Origin: Ancylostoma caninum
Taxonomy: Eukaryota; Nematoda; Chromadorea; Rhabditida; Ancylostomatidae
Length of the DNA: 64,000 nucleotides
NCBI GenBank assembly: GCA_037903475.1
Contig: JBAJFG010000454.1
Coordinates: 124,001 to 188,000, forward strand
Reading direction: 5' to 3'
Shown here: positions 24,001 to 34,500 of the stretch, piece by piece
How positions within the stretch are numbered: the stretch's first letter is position 1
Layout of the letters: each line of letters starts with the position of its first letter
Program-made: the position numbers and the translations under genes
Notes under the pieces: generated by a model
The model's database searches: none
Told to the model about the DNA's origin: nothing
The model's input: only the letters and a program-made list of their open reading frames with translations

Positions 24001-25042
24001 GCGTGAAGCAACTGCTTGATGATTACGATTAACTTCTGCCCTTTACTTGAACTGTGAAATGACCATTTCACCTTGCCCTGATGCATCATGATAACGATGG
24101 GTAATCTCACACCCATAGGTATAAATACCTATGGGTAGGTACCGGGTATAGACAATGTCACGTATGGGTAGACATGTTGATAGGTGCTAAGTAAACGGTA
24201 ACGTCAGGTACGCTAACAAGCTTACCATCAAGACGATCACATGGGTCCTGTAACGCAGAAACTGTTCCGGGTAAGTGGTCCAATCGCCTAGCGAGATTGA
24301 TTATGTGATCCTTTCGAGAGAATCCCATGTTCGCTAAGGTGGCATTTAATCAATCAATCAAATCAATTCAGACGGAAGAAGGTCAAGACGTACTCGGCAA
24401 CGCGACCGCGTCGCACTCGTATGCCTCTTAGTTCCGCGATGGTTCTTCAAATTCGAAGCAATAAAAGATATCGATGACCACCTTTTCACTGTCTGTGTGC
24501 TATGATTGCACCCATTTTTCCCAGTGAAGCTTTGAAAATTTGTCCATTTCCCCGCTCCACTGCTCGTACTTTTGAAGGCGGTAGCCGCGACGCGCCCATG
24601 AATCGACCAATCACAGCCCGCAACGTATGCTTGTCATGCAGCCAATTCAGACAGCTTCCACCTGTCAGCGTGCGGTTAACCCAGAAATTCATACCAACCA
24701 ATATTACGGGAATGTCCTGGTCCAGAGAAAAATAAAGAAAATTTAGATGAATAAGAGCCCTTCGAATGACTTTTTTTCACAGCTTCATTACCACTTCTGT
24801 TAAACTTCCTCAGAACGATTCTCTGTGAGCCTAACATCTAGATTCCAACATAATCAATTACTTCAAAGTTTTTATCGAACATATTGAATGAAATTTGAAA
24901 AGCAGGCAAAGGAAAGAAGAGCGAAGCTAAAACGGTGAAGAATCGAAAGGAAAATTGAATAGCAATAGGAGGAAAAATTACGATGAGATGAAGCCCTACC
25001 CTTACCTGCCAAAAATAGCACAACAACCACAAAGCGCTTCAT
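18007..25042 (-). CDS. Secreted VWA plus C-type lectin domain protein
   Basis: A complete 12-exon gene of the nematode VWA-CTLD (clec) type. Exons on the minus strand: 25042-25006, 22795-22638, 22518-22399, 22269-22196, 21813-21691, 21579-21490, 21432-21359, 20090-19968, 19914-19817, 19402-19187, 18306-18212 and 18106-18007. The sum is 1308 bases, 435 aa. Residues 1-13 are a signal peptide (MKRFVVVVLFLA). Residues 14-65 form a Ser/Glu/Pro-rich linker. A VWA domain spans about 77-235 (CPCTPVNIWLDVFFLLDSSS; RPNARKVIVIIASAFESGRY). After LASPGYV and FCKGANCFCP comes the C-type lectin domain, about 285-425 (YGGCYKM, WIGLRYKDQAYRW, DCVRM, YTCQ). The metal motif of VWA reads DSSSA rather than DxSxS, and no EPN/WND calcium-sugar motif is visible, so ligand binding is unproven. 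Such proteins are usually assigned to recognition or immunity. Large introns hold a foldback element and dispersed repeats. Confidence 0.93.
19480..19660. repeat. Dispersed 170-190 bp repeat, copy 3
   Basis: Shares GGTAATCTCATACCC, the ACTACCCATGG core and AGGTGAAGGGTAAACTTGGGC with the copies at 897, 1770 and 24085. It lies in the intron between the two main lectin-domain exons of the VWA-CTLD gene. Confidence 0.55.
20136..20817. mobile_element. Foldback element, 250-bp inverted arms
   Basis: The left arm (20136 to about 20395) and right arm (about 20553-20817) are inverted copies over some 250 bases with moderate divergence. Shared blocks include AAGGCAGC.TCCCAGCTC at the tips, GTGATTCCATGCAAGA, GAGCCCCAATTTT, CTTTGGGCGGAGC and TATTCTTCGTGAGAGTTCCTC. 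It carries no coding sequence and sits in the 1.27-kb intron between two VWA-CTLD exons, where the transcript could form a very long hairpin. Confidence 0.85.
24085..24255. repeat. Dispersed 170-190 bp repeat, copy 4
   Basis: Contains GGGTAATCTCACACCCATAGG, ACCTATGGGTA and ATAGACAATGTCACGTATGGG blocks matching the copies at 897 and 19480. It lies in the first intron of the VWA-CTLD gene. Confidence 0.55.
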
Positions 25043-26589
25043 GGCTGGAAGTGTGTTTGGCTCAGAATAACTCTTTTAGAGAGAATGTTGCGCTTATATA
25101 TGCGTTTGATACGTCATCGAAACGCACAACGTTACGACCTTCACAATCGTGAAAAATTCGCGATTTACATGGGCACTTCGAGCAAGAACACTTGCTCATT
25201 TTACGACTACGCACAAATGAGAGAGATAGTTCGAGCAACATAATACATCTTCTATGAGGTCTATTTGAAATTCAGTGTGTTGTTCAGAGCCGAAGCGATA
25301 AAAGTTTACGACATGATACAGAGAAGAGAATATTATGGGCACTCCGAGCTGGAAGGAATATAAGATGATATCAGAAAAAATTGCATACATTTGGGGGGGG
25401 GGGTGGCAACGCGTAGAAATGCTAACGGTTCTATGATTATAAAATGTATTATCCAGGTAACTTCACAGTCAATGTTTAAAAAAAACCAAAAAATTAAATT
25501 TTCTCTGAAAATATCCAGATTCAGATATGCTCACCCAAATTCATGTATGCTTAACATCCGACAATAATGTTTGCAGAATTTCGTTGTGTCTTATTTCTAA
25601 CTATATGTGAGATCAGTAATCAGTTTATTTAGAGGGCTAACGTTTCGGGGCTATCTCCTTCTTCAGGGCCGGAAATGGGTTGAAGGCAGTGCACCACCTC
25701 GTTGAGGTTCATAATTCTGAATGTCCTCGTAGAATCGAATCCAGCGCTCGCTTGAAACGAGTGTTGTGGGGTCGTCACCGCGAGAAGATGTATGCAATCA
25801 ACTGAAAATAGGGAATACAATGAGAGAAGGTGTCGTGAGATAGCTGATGCTGGAAAAAGACCCGGGAACCGTGTTAGCAAAAAAAAATTTGGATTACCAA
25901 CTCCAATCAGTAGCCTCCTACCTCCTCGGACTACCGCTCATTGGGCTGCATACCTGGTTGGTTAGTGGGTCAAGTGCATGCTAGATCTAGGATACTAGAA
26001 TTGATGCGCAGAGGCACTCTACAACGAAAGCTGACAAGATGGAAACACCTGCTTGCGTGACGCCTACGCCTACGCAGTACTTCTGAATGCCTGTGTCGGC
26101 TCTTATGGTAGAAATTTCCAAATCTAATGAAGACTGTTGTTGGTATAAGAGTAGGCGCTGCTATCCTGCAGAGATCTATTTGGATATTTTTGACCCATAC
26201 CTTCTAATCGACAAGTTAGAAGTCTCAAACATCTGAAGCACCGCCGAAATCGTTTTAGTTCCAATAATAAGCACCATATCACACCATATCATGCGCAATA
26301 AACACACGGAAATGGTGATATGAATTGTGAATGCAGAGCAATACGTGGAAAAGGCTTACATGGGCTAAGCGGTTCTCAAGAACGAAAAATTCCACAGCGT
26401 ATCAAGTTGCTGCTGTATTTGCATGAGGATTTTTAGAATTGAATACATGCATGCATGCATTTATTACACTGTCTAAGACAGACGTTAAAAGAATAGTTAT
26501 CATTAAATGTGAGTAGAAATCAGTATTGTCATTTCATTCAGTGCTACCATAAAGAATCGAAACTGCACCATTACTTGTTAGTAATATAC

Positions 26590-27005
26590 TAATATATCAA
26601 CAAAGGTCCGGATGTCCGCTTGATGCCAGACTTCCGGACCTTTCTTGATGCCGCTCTCATATTTTCATTGTCCACAGATGCGATAAATACATGTGAGTGA
26701 ACAGACGCTATCCTGTACCACAAAGAAATATTTTTACGGCAGCGCATGCCTCATTGTACGGACCTGTTGTCATTCATACCAGCTGCGGTGAAAACCACTG
26801 ACGGTTATTAAAAGAACCTAATATGTTTTGAACATGACAGAAATGTACCGAAACACCTGTAAATCAATTTAAAAATGAAAATTTGCAACCTTTTCGTGCA
26901 TAGTTCGATGCGCTGTACATGATGGTATAGGTTTTTCCCTATTTTGATGGCTGGTTCCCGTGCACAAGCTCATACATACATGAACTGCCAACTGAGAAGA
27001 AGTAA
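26590..27005 (+). repeat. Truncated copy of hairpin/minisatellite element
   Basis: Starts with a hairpin (GGTCCGGATGTCC..GGACC) followed by CATATTTTCATTGTCCACAG, and ends with ATGAACTGCCAA.T.AGAAGAAGTA. Both ends match the larger copy at 38118-39770, but this copy lacks the 59-bp tandem array. It points in the same direction as the 38-kb copy. Confidence 0.6.
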
Positions 27006-27456
27006 GGTATGTACTATTCTTTTTCTGTGGAGCACTCAAATACGAGGTGGTGAAATTCGAATCTGACTGTATTTAGGTAGTGGGATCACGCCTTTTCAAA
27101 AATTAAAGCTTTGCAGTGTTTTTGTGTTATCGACATTAAAGCATTCTAATCTCAGGATTCCATCAATTCACAATTGAAAGCGATGCTTCTGGAAATCGTC
27201 CCAAGATTTTCTCTGTTCCCATTTTTCCTTGCTACTCCTCACTTCGTCGTTCTTTCCGGGAACTCGAAATCATTTGATAAGCTAGGACTGTGTTGTTTAT
27301 GGGAGCCAAGCCTCTACTTATTATTCATTGGCAGTCGAGAACCAGCCAACAAAAATGGAAAATCTTAGGTATGTAAAAAACCTTCCGCCTTTTTTTTAGC
27401 AAAATTGAGTATTTATTGAAGAAGAAACAAAGCAGATACATCAGTCAAAGTGTTGG

Positions 27457-27700
27457 CCATTGTTGGCTATAAGCTTTCCTTTTTTTCTGGGAAAAGACGG
27501 ACACCGCAGCGGTAGAAAGCCTCGTCCTCCGACTCGATCCACTTCTTCGCCCATTTTTCGACATCTTCAAAAGATTGGAAGCGCTGCTAAGGAAGCATGT
27601 GGGACGTCAATCAAAACAAAAGGTAGTCTGACAGGACACAGTAGGTGAATAAGCCGAATGAGGTAGCACATCTCAGCAAAGTGCTTCAAGCTTTTACTTT
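27457..27700 (-). pseudogene. Mariner transposase, C-terminal fragment
   Basis: The minus strand reads SFEDVEKWAKKWIESEDEAF followed by YRCGVRLFPEKRKAYSQQW, the usual C terminus of mariner transposases. Just upstream is a degenerate SDYLLF motif with a frameshift, matching the third catalytic aspartate region. It is a remnant without the N-terminal part. Confidence 0.75.
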
Positions 27701-28759
27701 ACGGCGTTTATAACATGTGCCAAAAAGGGACCACGCTACATTGAGGGTCCAAAATTTTCAAACAAAATTTTTCCACTGAAACATCGTACGGGAGGGGGTT
27801 ATTCGACGTGCTAAACACGAACATCATATCCACTTTGTATAGTTACTCTGTTTTTGAAGGGCAACGTAGGGTTGCTGTGGCAAAAAAAGTTTACGTAGCT
27901 CAAATTCGACATGAATATCACTGTAAAACACAGCGATGTTGATGCAAATCAAAACAAATATGTACTGGATATTATTGACGGATGTCGAACCATGAACTAA
28001 GCAGCGTTTACAAAGTATTTGCGAAGATAACTAACTATTATTACTATTCACCGGAAACTTTTTCACATATCTAATACCTATACTAACGTGTTCAGCGCGT
28101 CGAGTTGTGTAAGAAAATGTGGTAAGTTTTGATTTCTACATCTCAGACATTCGAGCAGCTCCATCCTCCTCGAAGGTGAGGTCTACAGCCATTACAATTG
28201 GAGTAGAGCTGCAAGTTTAGCAGCACTTTGGAGACAGTGCTGATTATGTGTGCCGGAAGTTCTCCTGTTTGAGCAGCACACTTGCCCCAACTCTGCTGTC
28301 ATTGTATTGCAACTGTGCTGGCACATTAAGGCCCGCACCATTCAGTGGCCCAAACCGCGGGCGTTTATTCTGCTTTAGCCTTAGCTTTTTATTAGGCATG
28401 AACACCGCCAATATATTTAAACTTTTGTATAGCCAAATGATAGTTAGAAACTCACACACGTGCAATGAGAATCAAACATTTACATTCTTCTTCAATAAGC
28501 ATGTGAGAGCGAAAAGGAAAATTTGGATCAATTTTAAAGGTCACTGACACGAAAAAAGCAGAACGTAAACAGAACATTCTTTACAAAAAAACAGAAAATT
28601 CTTCAGGAAAAACCGGTATCTTTGAAGCTCCTGCTCCATGTTATTGTTGCTGTCCGTTTCGTGCTCCACAGGAGACACGATGACGCTTCTGTGACATAAA
28701 AATAGAGTCGAAGATTAATACTGGACAAATTTAGTTGCAAAAGCGACATTTACACAAAA

Positions 28760-29480
28760 TATGATGCTACAGATCAATACGATAACCATCGGATTCCGAC
28801 GAGGATCGATACGTATCTTTTCTTATCCGACGGGATCGGACTCCGACGCACTATAATAACGGTTAAGGGTCGAGCGGGCCGGCCGGTAATCAGCAGCCGC
28901 CCGGTCGGTCGGCACCTATTGGTAGATCGGGCCGGACCGTTCAAATTAATTACAGGACCGCTCAAAAGGAAAGAGAATGGTAGGATACCTTTGTAACGAA
29001 GAGAAAGAACGAGGCGAACGAAGGATGACACGGATGAGGGTTGCGCCGGCACCGGCGCTGGGGGAAATGGTAGCAAACCGGCTACTGTTGTGGAAGCGAT
29101 ACGCTGGCGTCCAGGAATGGGTCCACAACTGCGAGATTGGCGCGTCGGCGCCCATATGTGGGGTAGACGGGTCCACCGCCGTGATAGGGATGTCTCGGCG
29201 TCTTAAAGAGGGAGGGGAAAGAGGGGAAACGCCCAGACCCGGGTCTAACGGTGTGATGAAGGTGTGCCGGCGCCGAAAAATGGGGAAGATGTCACAGATA
29301 GTCCCACGCTTGCGGTAGTGGTGCGCGAGCGCTCAGTAACGAGAAAATGTCACGCACGGGTCTGTCCATGCGATAGTGGTATGGCAGCGCTCAGTAGAGG
29401 GGAACATATACGCGAATGCGAAGCGAGCAAAAAGAAGCCTGAAAGTCCGACGTTAGCCGGACTCTCAGGCTGGTATTATT
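28760..29480 (-). repeat. Inverted, degraded copy of hairpin/minisatellite element
   Basis: The right end carries a near-perfect hairpin AGTCCGACGTTAGCCGGACT flanked by AGCCTGA/TCAGGCT, as at 38124-38160. Around 29190-29290 there are one or more diverged 59-bp units, and 28960-29040 matches 39440-39530 in reverse (GTTAC/TAAAGG.AT.CTACC.TTCTC.TTCCTTTT). It is oriented opposite to the 38-kb copy. Confidence 0.65.
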
Positions 29481-29756
29481 GAAGTGAGTCAACAGTGCCG
29501 AACGATGATAAGCGATCCACTGCAGTGCAGTTCATTCCATTCGTTGTTCTCACTTTGCTCTGTAGCCCTATCGCGCAGCGATGGTAGAGCTGTTTCAATG
29601 GCTTGTAAAGCAAGTCTGCGAATGCACGTCATGAGTTAAATATATGGTTTTGAGGTCAAGGTCAAAGAGTCCTCAGAAGCGACGTCAGGTGTAAATGAAA
29701 CTAAAGAAAAGAAGAAAAAGAAAAAGAAGGACACGGTGAGTTACTAAACTAGAAAG

Positions 29757-29841
29757 CTCCGCAGAGAGAGGGAAAGAGAGAGACAGAGAGAGGGAGAGAG
29801 AGAGGGAGAGGGAGAGGGAGAGGGAGGGAGAGAGAGAGAGA
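29757..29841. repeat. GA-rich simple repeat
   Basis: About 85 bases of nearly pure purine AG/GGGAGA sequence. It creates artificial Ser/Leu/Pro-rich frames on the minus strand. Confidence 0.95.
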
Positions 29842-31039
29842 TTCCTCGAACCTTGCTGATGATCGTAGTAATCGCCACGACGACCACTCAGGCAATTCTC
29901 GCGGACCGCCCGCGCTTGCTTTGCGGGCGCCCCAGATCGCTCCCGCGGGCGGGCAAGTGGCAAAACGAGCGCGAGAGGCCCGCTTGACGAGCGCGGGCGG
30001 ATTGCTAGAAAAGCAGCTCGCCACAGAGTGAGCACATCGTAACGATTCCTCGGAGCACAGAAACAGTATAAAATTATTGAAAACTTACAGGAATAGGAAA
30101 AGCACACTATCTGCAAAACCCGTGCATGTCTACATTATTGCCGTTTGCTGCACCGTGGATTTGAGCTTAACTTCTCATTCTCCAGTGATGACTGAGATTC
30201 CGCTGCTTTATCCACTCGGCCATCCATCCTGATATCTAAATCCTCTTTCGCTAGGCCTGAATGCGCCCGGGGAAGGCCTGCTAGAATTGCTTGAGCAGTG
30301 TTTGTGGCGATGGTGATAATAGCTGGGAATAGGGCGAATGAGGAGATCCAGGCTAGAGAGAAGATGATAAAAAATGATAGTATATGTGAAATGGCGGCCA
30401 TTAGTCAAAGCTACCATACTGCGATCACTCCTCAGTCTTCTCATAAGACTATCTTCAAGGAATACCACGAGTAGTACAGGTTTCGTTTGGAAGCGATTTA
30501 TGGAGAAGCTAGAGTATCCCCAGACCTCGCCAGTTGAGAAGGAATAAAAATGAACAGGCGATAAAAGAGATACAGCCCATTCAACCGGCAGTCGGTATTG
30601 GTGGAAGGATCATGGACTGATATGCGGCCAGTTTCAATCAATATCAAGCATGCTTGATAGTGCACAATCGCACCATTCAGCTCCAGTCCGTGAATGCACC
30701 AGTACCGACTCCTTTCCGAATGCCCTATAAGAATTGTGCGGATGATGCGAATCGATTGCCTCATTATATCGCCATGGATCGCAGCCAAACGGAGCACATC
30801 GCCCATATTCTCGAAGATGTGCCCAAAACGAAATGACGATGTGACTAATAGCGATAGTGGAAACGATGCCTATCGATCGCCACGCCACATCACCTATCAC
30901 CTCTCTCACGTCTGAATTGTCCTCATTCACTTTATTAATCTGGCGATTGCCGTCGGTCGTGGCGATCGCGATGAGAGCCGGCTGTCGTGGCGACAGCCAC
31001 GATTGCTGGCGAAGTCTGGGGATATTCTAAGGAGAACAC

Positions 31040-31235
31040 CAATTCATTCCATGATACAACTCATCTTGTTTGAACGCTGGAACGCATCTCATAAAAGGAT
31101 GTTGTTCATGACAGCTATGGCGGTACAACTTTCATAGTATTGTTGCGACCACTACTAAGTACTCAAAACAATCAAAACCATGGGCGTAGGAAATTTCGTG
31201 AGTGCTGTCTTTAAAAAACAATATGGAGGCAGATG
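31040..31235. repeat. Dispersed repeat related to 46080-46200
   Basis: Shares GATG.T.T.CATGA..GCTATGG.GGT.CAACTTTC, TTG.TGCGAC.ACT.CTAA and a GAAATTTC.GTG.GTGCTG end with 46080-46200. The shared end also resembles the inverted ends of the element at 36282-36664. It lies just upstream of ENPP copy A. Confidence 0.5.
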
Positions 31236-31596
31236 ACGTCGTTGGCCACAGCGAAAGTACAAATAAAGATTCGCCCAATTAAACAGCTATTTCTACACAT
31301 GGTCACTGATCACTGAACTGCCTTATGGTTTGCAGAACTACTACAGCGAAATTATAGCAGGACTGCTGCGCAATAGTTAGTAAGCATAGCAGGGTGTCCT
31401 TCATCCTGATTGGAACCTGATATTTGGCAGCGAATGAGAAAAGCCAAAGCAAGAAAATCGTCAAGTTGCAAAAAAAAAATCCTCGATTTTCGGAACATCG
31501 TCAAGTTGCAAAAAAAAATCCTCGATTTTCGGAACATTTCCTGTTTCTAAATTAACATTATAAGGAACACTAGAAATTGCGAACAGTTATGTACAG

Positions 31597-34500
31597 ACAA
31601 AAACCTCAACGACGACGACAACAGGAACGAAAACGTCAACATCCAAATCAAAGTCGAGCGTGAAGAAACGAAGGATTTTCTTTATAGCAGGTACGCGAAA
31701 CACTTTATGTGACTACTTGGCATTAGAATATTCCAAATACATATGTCTGCCCTCAATCGCCCTTTGGGAGAATGCAGAACAGAGAATCTTGCGTCAAACA
31801 TATGGATACCATCGCATTTCTCCTTGAAAACCTTTCATAGCGCCTCAAGTAAAATTTGTGCGCTAAACTCCTACCTGCTTGTGCCTTCTGAGTGTGAGAT
31901 GTTCAGGTCCTGGTAAGTCCTAGAATTTATTGCTACACAAGCCTAGCTGTCTGGCTAACCCAGGGCTTAAGTGGGGAAACAACTGGAATCGGGTCAAACG
32001 GTGATAATGGTGCGCCGGCGTTCAAAGGGGGGGGGGGTGGAACGACTGGAGATGGGTCAAGCGGTGTGATAATGGTGCGCAAGCATCAAAAGTGGAGAAA
32101 CGTCTGGAGTCGGGTCCTACAGTGTGGTAAGGGTGTGCCGTTCAGGTCCAATACCAATTTTAACTGATTCGGTCACTTTTTACTATTTAGGTCCACCACA
32201 GTCCAGCCTTACCACATATGGTTGGAAAGGAGCTGTCCATTTTGGGTCAATGATTCCGTGAGGCCTGGTAAAGAATACTTCTATGTGGATAGTCTCTGTT
32301 CATCCACCTGCATTAATCTCATCTGTGAAAAATGAAAATATGCAAGAGAAGCGAGCACCAACTAAAGTCTGGGAGCCTGGACGACCAGACTAGTGTATCA
32401 TAAAGTGGAGATACAATATCCCGTAGCGCTCACCGCCGATCCACAAACACAATGTGGTCAGAATATTCATTGAAGAAAAGCTCAATCATCAGAGCAAATC
32501 AGATCAAAACCTGCCAGAAATAAATCTCCATTTATTGCAGCAGCTATACTGCTTATTGGTGTTTTGGTCGCCATTGCGCTTATCACAGTTTTTATGAAAA
32601 CTTCACGCCCTGAAGAGAAGAAGCACACTGTTCGCACATGGTCTACAACAACATCGAAAACCACCACTACGGAGAAGCCACCGTGCCAGTGCATATGCAA
32701 CAGATCTGAGTAAGTTTCTCAAACATACAGTTCCCCCACTCCCCTGAGAATGAGTCATCGATTCTTTCAAATAACTTTACAAAATAAGTGAAAATAAGCC
32801 TCATCCCAGTGGTGGCTTCTCCCAGAGGGTTTTTTTGTTCTAGAAAATGAAGGAATGTTTTTCGCATGGTAATCAAACATCACGTCATAATCATTGATTT
32901 ACTATATGTGGTGAAGGAAGTAGACTTTAAAACGAGCAAACGATCTCCAGCGTGATGGAACCGCATCCTCCACTCATTGTTGTGTCACTCGATGGTTACG
33001 CGAGGAAGTTTTTGTCTCGGAAACCGCTCCCGTCTTTTGACAAGATGGCAAAATGTGGAGTGAAGGCTGAAGTGCTTACGTTTCTCGATTCACGATAAAG
33101 TAGGGTACTCATGTGATCATCTTAAGGCTGTCTACTCGACCTTTCCTTCCTTAACATTTGTGAACCATTACGCGATAATAACTGGGCTTCATGGTGGTCA
33201 TCATGGGATCGGTAAGTAACAGGGTTTTGATGCATATACAAGCTGTACTGGAAACTTCAAGATTCTTCAAAAAAAAAGAAACAGTCAAGCTATGAAATAT
33301 TCAAAAATAATCTGAAGCCTCATATTCTTCTTTAGTTCACAACGTAATATTCGACCCTAGTATGGATCCAGAACCTAAATACCTTGGAACAACTAAGCGA
33401 GATGGTTACTATAGAAAAGAAACGGTTAGTTGATCACCACTATTGAATTAGGTGCTGAGAGAAGTCATGGCGCTTTCTTTCACTTGGACTTTTTTTTTTG
33501 CCCATCTATAATCTTTCGGCTATAAGCCTTATGAAAGCGCTGTTCTCGTTCAGCAATGATCTCGTAACCAATTCCTTTAAATCAACATTATAATCAAGTC
33601 TCTCCGATATAGAGTACTGCATCCATAAAAAACAGCACTATTCACCCTGCCTCTCAGCATTTAGTCGAAGCTCGAAAGACCATCAAAGTTGTACAAACGA
33701 CCTGTGCTAAGCATGAAGAAGAAGCGCTCGAAATAACCGCTCATTAGCGGTATGATAACTCCTGCTGGCTGCCCGCCACCACTACAGTGCCGATCAACAA
33801 ATCTTGAAATGGTTAAACGACAATATATGACGCTGCCAACTAATTTGTCTTAGTGAAAATGCAAATTAGAGAATGAGTGGCCACAATTCGAACCGTTCGG
33901 GGCATGGCAGAGTGAAAATGAAATGGTGGCATAACTGAAGCCGTTCGGATTGTCGCACTCATTCTCTCTTTGCATTTTTACTACGACAAATTAGCTGGCA
34001 GCGTCATATACCAAGCGTGCTGCAAGATTTTTCGATTTGTTTGAGCCAGCTGGTACCTTTGCGCAACGCTGTCAAAGCAAAGTCCAACATATTCCGAATT
34101 CGTCCCGTCTCTCTTACGGGAGGCGGTCATGATGTACTCCGAGACGTGAGTGTGTATGCTTGCTATGTCCAGGTTGGTCTTTCCAATTCAGCGCACTGAA
34201 TGGGATCGATGACCACCCCCTCACTGTTTGTGGACTGCGATCGTTGGGATCTGAGCACGAAGTGGTTGCTCACAGCAGAGTCAAGCCAAATATGCTAGAA
34301 AATATCCATGCCGTGATCGTTCGTTCGTATAATCGTTCTTCTCGGGAAAGGAAAAATTCCATATCTTACTCCACGTGATATGCACAATTGGCTGCACTGG
34401 AACCAGCCGGAAGATTTCGGAATTTCGGGGCAGCACAGAACTGACAATGAGTTGAAACTGAACACCCTTAACTAAACTCACAGAACCGTCAGCAGAAATT

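Larger units (their letters stand above)
25043..31596. other. Repeat-rich intergenic region between lectin and ENPP genes
   Basis: This lies between the divergently transcribed lectin and ENPP copy A, so both promoters should be here, though I see no motif. Recognisable content: a mariner fragment at 27457-27700, parts of the hairpin/minisatellite element family at 26590-27005 and 28760-29480, a GA-rich tract at 29757-29841, a GC-rich block at 29880-30000, and an ATCGCC-rich stretch at 30640-31020 with open frames on both strands. I found no coding exon. Confidence 0.6.

Noticed and set aside
29685..30116. 143-codon and 91-codon minus-strand frames
   Set aside because: Their core is the GA-rich simple repeat translated as Ser/Leu; no splice sites or family similarity.
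30498..30930. Overlapping ~100-codon frames on both strands
   Set aside because: Open both ways, ATCGCC-rich and with no family similarity; more likely repeat-derived than coding.
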